From: Branchipolynoe longqiensis
Lineage: Eukaryota > Annelida > Polychaeta > Phyllodocida > Polynoidae
Length of the DNA stretch: 64,000 nucleotides
Assembly (NCBI GenBank): GCA_030323885.1
Contig: CM059199.1
Coordinates: 42,168,590 to 42,232,589, forward strand
Direction of reading: 5' to 3'
The position numbers were made by a program, and so were the translations under genes. Numbering within the stretch: position 1 is the first letter of the stretch; the number at the start of each line of letters is the position of its first letter. Of this stretch, positions 1 through 9,973 are shown piece after piece. Under the pieces are notes generated by a model that was not told the origin of the DNA, ran no database searches, and worked only from the letters and a program-made list of their open reading frames with translations.

Positions 1-117
1 GCAACAAGTATCAATTTTTAAGTCATCGGTTTGACTCGAACAGGGTTCCAACCCACGACCCCATGATCTACCAGCACTGGAGACTGACGCTCTAACTCAT
101 TCGGCCATCCCGTCTGG
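1..117 (-). mobile_element. SINE-A head and body fragment
   Basis: Read on the minus strand this is a head 1 tRNA-like promoter region followed by the start of the body; the element runs off the left edge. The A-box-like segment is in CATTCGGCCATCCCGTC and the B-box-like segment is the degenerate GGTTCCAACCC at about 47-57. Only the 5' third of the SINE is in the window. Confidence 0.75.
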
Positions 118-154
118 TTTTGTTTGTTGGAGTTTTACACCATTGTAATATAGA

Positions 155-445
155 CTAGGTGGGATTGTGGAATGAGTTGAGCGTCCGTCTCCCGTGTTGA
201 TAGCTCGTGGGATTCGAACCCATGGGTTTGAACACTGGTCGAGTCAAGCCAATTACTTAAAATTGATAGTTGTTGCTTCCCAGCCAGGTGCTCGACATTA
301 TTAGGATAGGGAAATGACTGGTTGTCTCAGTGTCAGGATAATGTGACTGAGTGGGACATCAGGTCATGGTGCTGGTGGCGTGGTTTATAAAGTCTCCATT
401 AGTGCACACTGTCACAAGTTGGTACCCATACTGATATGACCTTTA
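155..445 (+). mobile_element. SINE-A copy, head 1, tail 1
   Basis: It has a head 1 with an apparently duplicated B-box region (GATTCGAACCCATGGGTTTGAA is a partial repeat), the body, the GTCAGGATAATGTGACTGAG core at about 332, and a degraded tail 1 ending near 445. A short reverse-oriented tail remnant (TTGTTGGAGTTTTACA) lies at 124-139 between this copy and the fragment at the left edge, so at least two insertions are stacked here. Confidence 0.8.
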
Positions 446-509
446 TATGTGTATCCACTTTGTAAGTCTTGGGTGGTATTTACATTGGTCGCACTGTTTG
501 CATTGCGTT

Positions 510-1042
510 TGATGCGAGGGAAGGAAGAGACCCTCCCCCCCACCCCCCACCGCCTCCTTTCCTGCCACGTCGCCCCGGCTTTCTCACCTTCCCTGTCATC
601 CTCCCTCAGCTTTCTTCCCCCCGCGCGCTCTCTCTCCCCCGCCGGCTTTCTCACCTCACCCGCACCTCTCGCCTCCCCGATCCTTCCCTTATAAGCCGCC
701 CGGCCTCCTTCAGCCATTCGCCTTCCGGCCGTCCTCCCTGCTCAACCTCATTTTCTCCACCCACCCACCCTACACTCGCTCTCTTCCCAGTGGAGGGCTC
801 CTCGGCGCCCCCCCACCTCGAACACTAAAGCTCCCTCCGAGCTCCTCTAGTCCGTAAGCTATATACTCTCATCGCTCCATATGGGCCTCTTTATTCTTTG
901 TTCTTGGCATTACCATGTTAACCTCATTTGTGATAATCCTGTATATAGTGACCTTCCTTTGTTTCCTTCTATGACTCTGTGAGGCGTTCAATAAAGCGCC
1001 TTTTCTCCACCCCGGCCTTCTCTTCTTCCTTGTCACGCATCA
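510..1042 (+). repeat. C/T-rich LTR-like block with TATA-like and AATAAA motifs
   Basis: A pyrimidine-rich stretch starts at TGATGCG and ends at CGCATCA, so the outer 7 bases are inverted. It contains a TATAAG at about 690 and an AATAAA at about 991 followed by a C/T-rich tract, the order of signals in a solo LTR. No matching target duplication is visible at the ends and no second copy is in the window. It could equally be a 3' UTR or low-complexity sequence. Long open frames in it are low-complexity shadows. Confidence 0.3.
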
Positions 1043-1129
1043 AAGCAGCATCAGGCTAGCGTTAGCGCGAGCGTTGATGATAGCATTGGTGCTAACATTA
1101 GTGTTAAACTAACACTTGCATTAGCGTTA

Positions 1130-1353
1130 AGGTCCAGTCACACTATGGTCTGTGACCACTTTGTGACCACTTTGTGACCACTTTATGACCACGTTGTGAC
1201 CAATGTGTGACCACTTCATGACCACTTTGTGATCACTTTGTGGCCACTTTGTGACCGCTTTATGACCACTTTCTGACCACTTTCTGACCAGTTTGTGACC
1301 AATGTGTGACCACTTTATGACCACTTTATGACCAATTTGTTACCACTTTGTGA
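1130..1353 (+). mobile_element. Half of a foldback element filled with GACCACTTTGT repeats
   Basis: It begins with AGGTCCAGTCACACTATGG, directly after TTA, matching the terminus of the elements at 1959 and 60198. The remainder is about 18 degenerate copies of an 11-bp unit, GACCACTTTGT. The expected right-hand inverted end is missing; the array stops near 1353. Before it, at 1055-1128, are several TAGCGTTAG and GCTAACATTAG-like short repeats of unknown origin. Confidence 0.55.
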
Positions 1354-1958
1354 CCTCGAGTTGGCAGGATTTCAACACCTGAAACACCCCAAGGTGAACC
1401 TAAAACTACACTGGCTGTGTGCAAAACGATGTCACATTTGTGCTGGTACCAGGATAACAGCTAAGTACAAGTCCCACATATTTGTTTAATGTTTTTTTTT
1501 TTAATAACCCAGATTAATGAAATGGAAATATAACTAACAACGCAATCATAAAATACTTTGAATCCTATGTTCCTGTAGTTATATTGGTTATTACCCACAA
1601 CAAAATGTTTTGAATTAAGGCACCGTGTATTTAAGCCTGGAGCATAGTCGTTTACGCAACCCGAGGTTGTTGGATCTGCGCATGAGCAAAAAGTGATTCG
1701 GATGGTCCGAGTTCTTTAATTGAATACGGCCCCGAAGGTCGCCGATCGGTCGCTGACTAATTGCAGTTCGATCGCCGACCATTGTTTGTTTCTGCCTCTT
1801 TTCTTGCTTTGGTCGCAAAGAGTTCGCTGGCATTTTGTCACAGAGTGATCGCAAAATGGTCGTCAGTAGTCACGAGAACATGGCGTGAGTACGGCCATAG
1901 CACCCGATGTCCCACCTGAGTACACCCTGACAACATGGGCATAGCGCTACTATACTAA
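1354..1958. other. Intergenic, no gene seen
   Basis: This stretch holds a T-run at about 1493 and short GATCGCCGACC and GGTCGCAAA motifs at 1730-1860 that hint at further decayed foldback sequence. No exon, RNA gene or complete repeat could be recognised. Confidence 0.4.
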
Positions 1959-2143
1959 AGCCCCAGTCACACTACAGCTTGCGACCACTTTGCGACCACT
2001 TTAGACGAAAGAACCCACAGTCAACAGTGACATCCTTGTGACCAAAGCAATGGTTGTCAAAGTTTGGGCGTCACTGGTGACTGTGGGTTCTTTGGTATAA
2101 AGTAGTTGCAAAGTGGTTGCAAGCTGTAGTGTGACCGGGGCTT
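1959..2143. mobile_element. 185-bp foldback MITE with TAA target duplication
   Basis: The ends are inverted copies: AGCCCCAGTCACACTACAGC on the left and its complement, with one mismatch in the outer part, on the right. The element is flanked by TAA at 1956-1958 and 2144-2146. Inside the arms lie two GCGACCACTTT units on the left and AAAGTGGTTGC on the right, the same motif as the element at 1130. A TWA duplication is typical of Harbinger-class insertions. No coding capacity. Confidence 0.75.
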
Positions 2144-2146
2144 AAT

Positions 2147-2584
2147 GCGCGCATCGTGGTGTTTCCCTCGCCTAGTGTTAAAAGCCAGGGTAGCTATCAC
2201 CAGGGTGGTGAAGTAGGTCAAGCTCTATGAAGGGGCACGAAAAGTGGTCAGGGTAGCTAACCATTCCAGTCATTTTTAGATTAGGGAATCCCTTCTAACT
2301 GGTACTGCTGTGTACTGCTATGAGCCTGATAAATATGATGGCACAGTGTACACTAACTGGTACCCAAATGTATTGTATGTTTCTAAGCTCAAAATGCTTA
2401 ATTATGGATAGTTATGCTTTAAATATATTCATTATATTTTTATATTGCATGCATGTATCCTTGTTTATGCCAAATTGTTCTGTATTTCTATTGATTTTCA
2501 ATCAAATTGAAGTTTTGGACGATGCTGTCTGAGGAAACATAATCCAATTGTCATGAGCCTTTTGGTTTGCTGTCGACGCCGTTT
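2147..2584. other. Intergenic, no gene seen
   Basis: AT-rich unique sequence. The longest open frame (about 70 codons near 2320) has no recognisable features. Confidence 0.4.
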
Positions 2585-2800
2585 TCAGCGACTTTGCCCG
2601 ACTTTGCCGACTTACCTTTACCCGACTTTACTTTACCCTACTAGACTTTACCCTACTAGACTTTACCCAACTTGACTTTACCCGACTTGACTTTACCCGA
2701 CTTGATTTTACCCTACACTACTTGACATTACCCTACCCTACTTGACGGTACCCTACCCTACGTGAGGTTACCCTACGCTACTTGACTTAACCTGACCTGA
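2585..2800. repeat. Minisatellite of ACTTTACCC-type units
   Basis: About 14 degenerate units of 13-18 bp, for example TTTACCCGACTTGAC and TTACCCTACCCTACTTGAC. Unit length and sequence drift across the array. It resembles TTAGGG-class DNA only superficially. Confidence 0.7.
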
Positions 2801-2989
2801 CGGAGAGCCTGCAGGAACGTGCAGCCCACACGCTGACAATGTGGTGTTACCGTAAATGCGTGCAACGTGGTGTTACCGTAGATGCACGCATCACTCCCTG
2901 GGATAGTGATGGTGATGGTGAGTCCAATGTATCCACATCATCTCTTGCATTCCTCCATGCTATAACACTGGTGCATGTTCCTTTTCTAG

Positions 2990-3047
2990 TGGCAAGGGCT
3001 TGTGGCCAAAGTACTGGAAAGCACGGTTTGGCGACATTGACAGAGAG
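2990..3047 (+). CDS. Serine protease gene, exon encoding the loop after the catalytic His (partial gene)
   Basis: A 58-bp exon bounded by a good acceptor (CTTTTCTAG) and donor (GTAGGT). After one leftover base it reads 19 codons, GKGLWPKYWKARFGDIDRE, which fits the segment of chymotrypsin-fold (S1) proteases where a ...RFGDxDR-like strand follows the catalytic His. It ends in phase 0, and the next exon starts in phase 0. The upstream exon with the activation site and His57 was not found between positions 1 and 2989, so it lies outside the window or has been lost. Confidence 0.65.
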
Positions 3048-3186
3048 GTAGGTCAATGAATAAGGCCAAATCATTTTTGGAAGTTGGTGATCGTCATTTT
3101 GATCACACAAATCAGGGTCGGGCGGGCGGATTTTATTTTATTTTATTTAGTTTCGGGCATATGGCCTATTGACATAATACATACAC

Positions 3187-3350
3187 TAAATGACCTAATG
3201 AGTTGAGCATCTGCCTCCTGTTCTGGTAGGTTGTGGGATTTGACCTCCTGGGTTCGAACCCTGGCATAGCCAAATCGATGACTTAAAAATTGGTTGGTAC
3301 TTGTGGCTACCTAGCCTGGCACTCCGTATTACTAGGATAGAGCAAGGAGC
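3187..3350 (+). mobile_element. SINE-A fragment, head 1 plus body, in protease intron
   Basis: Head with A box (GACCTAATGAGTTGAGC), B box (GGTTCGAACCC) and body up to GGATAGAGCAAGGAGCAGTGGAGTG. The last part matches the tail 2 subtype, but it is cut before the tail proper. Confidence 0.7.
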
Positions 3351-4018
3351 AGTGGAGTGAGCTTGAACGCATTTTTAACAGGTTTTTTAACAAAATAAAA
3401 AATAAAAAGGAAACACACAAAAAAAAAGTCAGGGGCCAATGTTTTAAAATATGTTATTTGGCCCAACAAAGTACCATCTAGCCTCTCAATCAATCGTGAC
3501 CTTAGTATAAAAAGGTTCTATCTGACAAAGTCACCGAATTGGTGTTAACGATGTAAAAATGTTCTATCTACAAAAAGTAATCATGCAGTTATACAACTGT
3601 TTCTCAAATGGTATTTTTCACTGAGATATATTAAAAATAATATTGTTCCATCTGCTTTGCTATCATCCAGTTACACAGTTTCAGTCCTCGTTATCTCGAA
3701 AAACCCATGCTGTCAGATATAGCCTTTTTTTAGGAAGGTCGCACAATGTCACACAATGTCGCACAATGTCATCTGCAGCAGTTACTCAATGTCGTCTGCA
3801 CCAATTAATTATGTGATGCATAAGGTACATTGTCAGTCGCACCAGAGGATTATATGTGATGTATAACGTATTACACTAGTATAAAGACATGGAAGGGAAT
3901 ATCACTGATTATGATTATTCCTATAATACATAATATGCAACACTGTACCCTATCTGTGGTGCCATCTCGGTTCACCTCTCCTCAACCAGATGTGGACCAG
4001 TGTCAGTCACACAGGGAG
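3351..4018. other. Intron sequence with short GCACAATGTC repeats
   Basis: AT-rich intron. At 3738-3776 there are three to four tandem copies of the 10-bp unit GCACAATGTC, with related CAATGTCGTC downstream. Nothing else was recognised. Confidence 0.4.
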
Positions 4019-4029
4019 CATTCTTTCTT

Positions 4030-4092
4030 ATATTATATATATATATATATATAAACATAAATATATATATATACATATATATATATAGATAT
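4030..4092. repeat. (TA)n microsatellite left of MITE
   Basis: TATATA tract interrupted by CATAAA. A second TA tract continues on the other side of the MITE (about 4333-4388), so the MITE sits inside a TA microsatellite. Confidence 0.85.
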
Positions 4093-4332
4093 ATGAAGAG
4101 TTCAGACGCAAAACCCCGTAAACGCCAATCTGAAAATTGAGCTAAACATTGGAATCAAACCTTCAACAATTTATATTTGTTTAATTCCTACTTTTTTGTT
4201 AATTGCTCCATAATCATTTGATCATAACAAAAGTGGAATTAGTGAGAATGGAATTTATTTTCAGGTAGAAATCTTTAATTTAAACTGCATTTTTGGATTG
4301 GCGTTTACAGGGATTTGCGCCTGAACTCTTCA
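4093..4332. mobile_element. 240-bp MITE, ATGAAGAGTTCAG family
   Basis: Both ends are inverted copies of ATGAAGAGTTCAG followed by about 25 bp resembling CGCAAANCCCCGTAAACGCC. It is embedded in TA repeats, consistent with a TA-targeting (Tc1/mariner-type) MITE. Relatives are at 7332, 19688 and 42668. No coding capacity. Confidence 0.75.
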
Positions 4333-4345
4333 TATATACATATAC

Positions 4346-4378
<33 letters not shown>

Positions 4379-4439
4379 AGTATATAACCTACACCGCCAA
4401 CACTCATCGCTAATATGCACAGTGAAGATTGTTTCATAT

Positions 4440-4600
4440 TTAGAAATTGCCTGGCTCAAATAAAATAATTGAAACCAGAACAGCTGAATTATCTAAGTGG
4501 CTAAATGATACACAGTGATATTGCCGGAAGACCAGTGCCTCAGCCCTGACAGATGTAACCTTCATAAGAATAAAACTATTTACCCGCAAAATGCCAACGA
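4440..4600 (+). repeat. SINE-C-like tail fragment
   Basis: It contains GGAAGACCAGTGCCTCAG and TTCATAAGAATAAAACTATTT. Similar sequence recurs at 5115-5200 and, reversed, at 28175-28260 and 58563-58640, defining a third low-copy interspersed repeat with an AATAAA-containing 3' end. Confidence 0.5.
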
Positions 4601-4897
4601 AAACACATCGCTAATGAAGTATACCTTGTTAGTTACATTCAAATCTGGTTGGCACAAGGCCATGGCATCTAGATGAATGCTTCGGGTGCAAACAAACTGA
4701 AAAACTCCACGCGGGCTGAAATGAAACCATGTATGTGTGGTTTGAGCTCAGGGCGCCATCATTCCAGTATTCAAATTAGTTGTATTTGGGTGAACCTGCC
4801 ACGTCCCCTATATATACTGTCCGACTATACTCAATATGAAAGCAACAGGTACTTTTAACTAGAAAGTGAAATAATAAATGCTCCGGACTTGGCGGTG

Positions 4898-4920
4898 GGG
4901 GGGGGGGGGGGGGGGGGGGG
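4898..4920. repeat. Poly-G tract
   Basis: An uninterrupted run of more than 20 G, with neighbouring GGTGG. It is a likely polymerase or assembly slippage site. Confidence 0.9.
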
Positions 4921-5114
4921 CTCTATTCTCTCACCCACCTCCATCACATACACCATACCCTTAATAGCAGCACAGTTTTTGCAGCGACCCACCATCTTAG
5001 CCCATAATACTGAACTTATTACGGCTAACCCACTAACACACTAACCTCCTTCATAATCTACTAATATGCCTTACCTAATTATCCGCTGATCTACCTATTT
5101 ACAATGTAATGTGA

Positions 5115-5200
5115 GCAGCTGGAAGAACAGTGCCTCAACGCTGAAAAAATGTATGTTCTGATGAATAAACTGTTTTACCAACAACAACAAAAAGAAAGAA
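5115..5200 (+). repeat. SINE-C-like tail with (CAA)n end
   Basis: GGAAGAACAGTGCCTCAACG followed by GATGAATAAACTGTTTTACC and a (CAA)n/A-rich end. Same family as 4440-4600. Confidence 0.5.
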
Positions 5201-5380
5201 AAAAAAATGTCTGTTAAGAGACAACTAAAGTGGATTTGTCTGAATGCATATTCCAAGAAAATGTGTGTCAATGTCTGGTGGGATGCTGACCCACGTCACC
5301 AATCGCTCAGGGATCAGTGCAGCTGGTAGTTGAGAATTTGGATCATGTGTCGATGCTGCCGTTTCCTCCTTCCATTACAG

Positions 5381-5498
5381 TCCTCCCTTTGGGATGATGT
5401 GAAGGGTTTCATAGGTGATATCTTCAATAAAGACGACTGGAAAGACTGGGTCATCACTGCCGATCGAATCGTCATTCACCCAGGGTACAATCCTGACC
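5381..5498 (+). CDS. Serine protease gene, exon encoding the strand before the catalytic Asp
   Basis: A 118-bp exon with acceptor TTCCATTACAG and donor GTGAGT. It starts in phase 0, joining cleanly to the exon at 2990, and encodes 39 codons plus one base. The segment ending ADRIVIHPGYNP is the classic S1-family strand just upstream of the catalytic Asp. The stretch DIFNKDDWKDW before it is longer and more acidic than usual for this loop. Confidence 0.8.
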
Positions 5499-5845
5499 GT
5501 GAGTCCAAAATACAATTTAAATAACCGTGAGTTAAAAATACAATTATATGGCCAACCCTGGTTTTTTTTTTTTGGTTTTTTTTTTGTGACAAGTTTTTAA
5601 TTCTGCCCATAATGTATAAGCTCCCGTGAGGGTTCTTGTTTTCAAGGCTGGACAGCTGTGATACTGGATTAGTCTGGTCCCGCACTCAGGAGTCTTTACC
5701 TGATCTTTCTCGGGCCAACCTTTGCAGTTTTGGGTGTTAGTAGTTTCTAAATTAGTTTTTTTTTAATTTTCAAGTTTTGTCCTAACCTGTATATGATAAC
5801 TTAGCCTACTATGTACATCTATGCAGATGATATACAGGCCTGTGG

Positions 5846-5960
5846 GATATTCAGTAGCGCGTCCGATTCCCCATTGTAGCTCGTGGGTTCAATCCCATGC
5901 TGAGTCAAAAGTAAAATAAAAATCCATCCTTGTTGACCAGGGTGGGGAAGCTCTGTGAAC
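5846..5960 (+). mobile_element. SINE-A head fragment in protease intron
   Basis: Degraded head (GCGCGTCCGATTCCCC, GTGGGTTCAATCCCATG) and the GAGTCAAAA start of the body; no tail. Confidence 0.5.
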
Positions 5961-6071
5961 AAACAGGCCAATGATGCAATCTACTGCATATGTAAGTTTA
6001 GGTCAATTAATTGAAAGGATTTACCATAATTAGTAATATTCTTGAATTTCTGTCAACTAATTGAGGGGCTG

Positions 6072-6433
6072 AAAGCGGCTGTCACACCTCGCCGGATTGA
6101 GCAATGGACAGAATTGTCTAGTCCGGTGGTGAATACTATCAAAATGTATTAGAATGTGTCAAAATGTTTCGTGATCGAGTCAATGGCCGCTGGACGAACG
6201 GACATGAAACGGACATGAAACTGATATGAAACGGACATAAAACGGACATGAAATGGTCATGAACGGATAGCCAACAGACAAGACAAACTCAAACCGGACA
6301 AGAACTGTAGACATCAGTTTGGCGGCATCCGTTCCTAGTGTTGTGCATGTTCAAAACTTGTATGGACACAAAACGGCCTTTGTTCGGTTTCTGTCCATTT
6401 CCCCCAATCCGGTGAGGTGTGTCAGGGCCGTTA
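6072..6433. mobile_element. 362-bp foldback element filled with ACGGACATGAA repeats
   Basis: The inverted ends share CTGTCACACCTCGCCGG (left) and the complement of CCGGTGAGGTGTGTCAGGG (right). CTG flanks both sides (6069-6071 and 6434-6436), a CWG duplication. The interior holds six to seven 11-bp units close to ACGGACATGAA. It lies in the protease intron between the exons at 5381 and 6980. Confidence 0.65.
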
Positions 6434-6443
6434 CTGTCATTAA

Positions 6444-6522
6444 TAAAGTTGCGTAGTCCGATGGTGTAAAGTTTCTGCCATTTCCTGAGATAAATACATT
6501 AGATTGATTGTTGTAAACTAGG
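6444..6522 (+). mobile_element. TTAA-MITE end fragment
   Basis: AAGTTGCGTAGTCCGATGG followed by GAGATAAATACATTAGATTG matches the left end of the TTAA-flanked MITE family described at 62368. Confidence 0.55.
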
Positions 6523-6530
6523 TTACTCCT

Positions 6531-6884
6531 TTGTTTGTTGGTGTTTTACGTCATAACAACATCCAAGGTCATATCAGGACGAATACCGACTTGTGACAGT
6601 GCGCACTCATGGTGACTGTATAGTGCTGCCCCATTGGGGGTACCAGGCTACCAAAACCATGACTTGATATCCCACACAGCCACATTATCCTGACACTGAG
6701 CCAACCAGTCCTTGCCCTATCCTAATAATGTCAAGCGCCTGGCTAGGTAGCGACAAGTATCAATCTTTAGGTCATTGGTTTGACTTGACCAGGGTTTTAA
6801 CCCACAAACCCATGGGTTCGGATCCCCCCGCTCTCCCAAAATAGGAGATGGACGCTAAGCTCATTCAGCCATCCCGCTTGGTTT
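6531..6884 (-). mobile_element. SINE-A full-length copy, head 1, tail 1
   Basis: Complete from the tail (GTTTTACGTCATAACAACATC) to the head (CATTCAGCCATCCC). The B-box region has been altered by a partial duplication with CCATGGGTTCGGATCC. It lies less than 100 bp upstream of the exon at 6980. Confidence 0.85.
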
Positions 6885-6979
6885 TCTATGTTATTTTAAT
6901 TTGAAGTAACTTTTATTTTGAATGGCTAAATGTTTTAGTGGTGCAGCTTCAAAGGAATGTGGTTTTTTTTTCGTGACAG

Positions 6980-7147
6980 GGTCCTGGCTGAATGACATCG
7001 CGCTAATCCGACTCAGCGAAGAGGTGCCGGTAGAGCCGGGTCACGTGGCCGACATCCAGAAGGTGACGCTGGCTCCATTCACCAACTACAAATTCCCCAG
7101 TGACGGCCAGGTGTGCATCTTCAAAGGATGGGGGTGCAAGCGTGGGG
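6980..7147 (+). CDS. Serine protease gene, exon with catalytic Asp
   Basis: A 168-bp exon. The acceptor is TTTTTTTTCGTGACAG and the donor GTGAGT. The first two bases complete the Arg codon begun in the previous exon. The catalytic Asp is codon 6994-6996 in NDIALIRL. Later come the conserved Cys and GWG of the S1 fold (VCIFKGWG), corresponding to Cys136 in chymotrypsin numbering. It ends one base into a Gly codon. Confidence 0.9.
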
Positions 7148-7331
7148 GTGAGTACAGGTGGGCACCGCATTCAAGGTGCACGTCTAGGTAGCCTAACTAG
7201 GTTACACACACGGGGGAAAAGGTCAACAATATGCAGTGTGCAATCTGAACAGAACCCTGGTTACAGCACCAATTTAACGGGGAAGGATTTTTTCTTTTGG
7301 TAAATTATTTTTGTTTAATTCATGGAATAAA

Positions 7332-7558
7332 ATGAAGAGTTCAGGCGCAAGACCACGTAAAAACTAATCCAAAAATAGAGATAAACATTAGAATAAAACC
7401 CACACAAATTAATTTTTTTTTTTATATATTGCTTCTCTTTTGTCCATTGCTCCATAACCACGTGATCATATGGAAAGTGGAATTAGTGAGAATTAAAATT
7501 ATTTTCAGGTAAAAATCCTTTATTTAAACTACATTTTTGATTGGCGTTAACAGGGTGT
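7332..7558 (+). mobile_element. MITE, ATGAAGAGTTCAG family, right end lost
   Basis: Left end ATGAAGAGTTCAGGCGCAAG, interior like the copy at 4093, and an inner right arm (GATTGGCGTTAACAGGGTGT), but the outer right terminus is absent and the sequence passes into another repeat. Confidence 0.65.
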
Positions 7559-7559
7559 A

Positions 7560-7965
7560 AAATATCCCGATATACGGCATAGGGGGGAATGCAAATGTTA
7601 TATTACTGATCGGTGTACATGACCAGGTGCATGTATATATATATATATGTATGGGTTGGTGGTGCCTGAGTGGGATGTAAATAGACATAGTGGTGCTGGC
7701 AGTTCTGGGTGTGAATGCACCCAGGGCCTACCCCCTCTGCTGGGATAGGGATAGCCACACTCAAAGGTCAACGTTGGTGGTGGTCGTGGGCCCATACAGC
7801 TTGGTGGTGGTGGCCAGACCACTGGTAGCCATGGGGACCAGGAATGCTGGATCCCTATTGGTAGGGCCAAGAATGCTTGTTTTCCATTGAGGCAAAAGGG
7901 GTGGGGTGATACTCTACAATGAACCCATGTAACCATATAAATAATAACTCTTCTTCTTCTTCACA
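7560..7965 (-). repeat. About 400-bp interspersed repeat, inverted relative to 11335-12190
   Basis: It starts at CCCGATATACGGCATAGG, includes GATCGGTGTACATGACCAGG, an internal TA tract, GGTGGTGCCTGAGTGGGATG and a CAGGAATGCTGGATCCC segment, and ends at a CTTCTTCTTC run. The same sequence in the opposite orientation occupies 11335-12190, where it carries a MITE. Function unknown; open frames are incidental. Confidence 0.65.
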
Positions 7966-8533
7966 CTTTATACTCTTCCTTTCTCTTTGTCTGTATTGAT
8001 CTCTCCATATCCTGCCAACACAGGGGCCACAGATTCGAGCCTTAGCTGTTACATAACCGGTTCACCACAATGCACTCATTAGTTGAGTAGTGGATTCAAC
8101 TTTACAAGGGGGTTTGCATGTGAACTCTTCAAATGTATTTATATGGGGAATGTTCAAGATTAAGCAGTATACAACCTGTACAAAATACTTTTTACAGCAC
8201 CGACTTTACGGGGAAGGATATTTTCGATTAAACATTTTTTGGGGGGGGGCAAGGGGGGTGCGTGCTAAATGATCTCATATCAGCACTCCTTACTCCGCTA
8301 TAACCCACCCTGCCGCCATCTATCGGCACTTCCGAATGAGCCAGCAAAGTGACCACCCCTTCGGTTACTTCCCTCCCTTCCCCCATCGCTCCTTCTAGTT
8401 GTACTATAAGATTTTACGTGTGTTATTCTTACGGCAGAACCCCGATGCATCAATCCTACCAGTGTCATTAAACTTGATTTTTTTACCCGCAATTCCTGTA
8501 TTGTTGATTTTGCTCCTCATATAATCACTTCAG
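7966..8533. other. Intron sequence, mostly unrecognised
   Basis: 8195-8240 (ACAGCACCGACTTTACGGGG) is a diverged direct repeat of 7263-7300 in the same intron. A G-run is at 8242. No other element was identified. Confidence 0.4.
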
Positions 8534-8670
8534 GTGGGCGTGTAGCGGACGTGGCCTTCCAAGTGAGTCTACCTAAATGGAACGACGAGACATGCTCTCG
8601 CCTCTATGGCATCCACGGCAATACCAGGCTGTGTGCAGGAAGTCGCCTCCAGGGAAAGGGTATCTGTCCG
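8534..8670 (+). CDS. Serine protease gene, exon preceding the catalytic Ser
   Basis: A 137-bp exon, acceptor CACTTCAG, donor GTGAGC. The frame continues from the previous exon (Gly codon split by the intron) and ends in phase 0. It contains ETCSRLYG and TRLCAGS, the Cys168 and Cys182 pair of the S1 fold, and ends GKGICP. With GDSGG in the next exon, position 189 of the specificity pocket is Gly rather than the Asp of trypsin, so trypsin-like cleavage is not expected. Confidence 0.9.
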
Positions 8671-9082
8671 GTGAGCAAATTTTGTTGGTGTGATGGTTTG
8701 TTACCCGTGTCCATAATGAGTAAGTCGCATCGCAGCTTGTTTTCAATGCTGAACAGCAATAGTCTCAATTTGGTAGTTACTTTGTTTACTTAGCCGTTAA
8801 TATTCATGTTCATTTTGTTGGTGCCACATTTGCAACATTTTGGTATATGTCTAGCCCCTGCACTAGTCTTAGTATGGATACTCAGTTTACGCTGTGACTT
8901 TGTGAGGTCGGGGTATGAGGTAATTTGAAGAATTGTTAGGAGTTAGCTTTTCAATAACGGTCGTGCGTGCACACAGATAACATCAAAAGAAAGCCTGTGT
9001 CCAGTGTAACCAGTGACACATCATCCTAGACTGACTCAGCTGAAATAGAGAATCCATTGCAAGATTCTAGATTAATAGCACT
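8671..9082. other. Intron sequence, no element recognised
   Basis: AT-rich intron 5' part between the last two exons. Nothing identifiable. Confidence 0.4.
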
Positions 9083-9403
9083 ACTGGTTGGTTGCTTATT
9101 GGAAGTTTTACGTCCTGGCAACATCTAAGGTCATATCAGGACGGGTATCTACTTATGACAGTGTGCACTCCCGGCGACTTTTAGAGTGCTGCCCCATAAG
9201 GAGACCAGGCCGACATCCCACACAGTCACATTCTCCTGATACTGAGATAACCATGCCTTGCCCAATCCTATTAATGGCAAGTGCCATTCCTAAGAAATGA
9301 CAAGTATCAATTTTATAAGTTTTGCTTGGACTTGACCGGGATTCGAACCCCGGAACTTCCGCAATGGAATCCTGCACTCTTACCGATTTGGCCATCATGC
9401 CCA
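9083..9403 (-). mobile_element. SINE-A full-length copy, head 2, tail 1
   Basis: Complete copy; the head shows ACCGATTTGGCC (A box) and GGGATTCGAACCCC (B box). It inserted in the last protease intron. Confidence 0.85.
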
Positions 9404-9502
9404 GTCCATTCTATGCAACTAGAAAATGAAGCATTTACAAATGGAACTTGTTCTGAACTAGATTGCATTATCCTTAACGCATTAGGTATCTATGCATGTG
9501 AC

Positions 9503-9705
9503 CAGGTGGCTAAATAAGTTGAGTGCCCACCTCCGTTTTGGCAGGCCATAGGGTTCGATCCAATGGGTTCAAACCTTGGATGTCTCAAACCAATGAGTCT
9601 ATACTTGTCACTACCTAACCTGGTGTTCGGCATTAGTAGCATAAGGCAAGGAACAGTGGAATGAGGAAGACCGATCACCCGCGATTGACATTTCCCTAGC
9701 TTAAT
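9503..9705 (+). mobile_element. SINE-A copy, head 1, tail 2
   Basis: Head 1 and body followed by GGAACAGTGGAATGAGGAAG and GCGATTGACATTTCCC in place of the core and tail 1. It demonstrates the alternative 3' module on the same head. Confidence 0.75.
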
Positions 9706-9808
9706 CAACTCATGCACCCACAGTAACAAAAATAAAATTTGCACATTATTTATGCACATCCCCATCACCATTGGGTTGAAAACCTTATTTCTGTCTGTTT
9801 GTCTGCAG

Positions 9809-9973
9809 GGTGACAGCGGCGGGCCGTTGGTGTGTCAGAAGGACAACAAGTGGTACCAGGTCGGCATCGCCTCTTTCACTTCAGCCAATGCACCTGAGAA
9901 CTACCCAGGGGTGTTCACCAGAGTAGGCCCTTATGTAAACTGGGTGAAGCAGGTTATCGGCAACGAGTTTTGA
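9809..9973 (+). CDS. Serine protease gene, terminal exon with catalytic Ser
   Basis: Acceptor GTCTGCAG; starts in phase 0 with GDSGGPLVC. The catalytic Ser codon is 9815-9817. It ends FTRVGPYVNWVKQVIGNEF and TGA (9971-9973). The C-terminal helix with W and the PGVFTRV strand are standard for S1 proteases. The usual S-W-G at 214-216 is S-F-T, and no Cys is seen at the 220 position, so Cys191 lacks its normal partner. The five exons together give about 214 residues, short of a 230-240 residue domain only at the N-terminus. The stop codon is also the first TGA of the downstream 12-bp satellite. Likely a secreted digestive or immune-type protease with chymotrypsin- or elastase-like specificity; substrate unknown. 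Confidence 0.92.
   Translation, partial: GDSGGPLVCQKDNKWYQVGIASFTSANAPENYPGVFTRVGPYVNWVKQVIGNEF

Noticed and set aside
2632..2790. Degenerate telomeric array (TTACCC)
   Set aside because: Units are 13-18 bp with ACTTGAC interspersed, unlike TTAGGG repeats.
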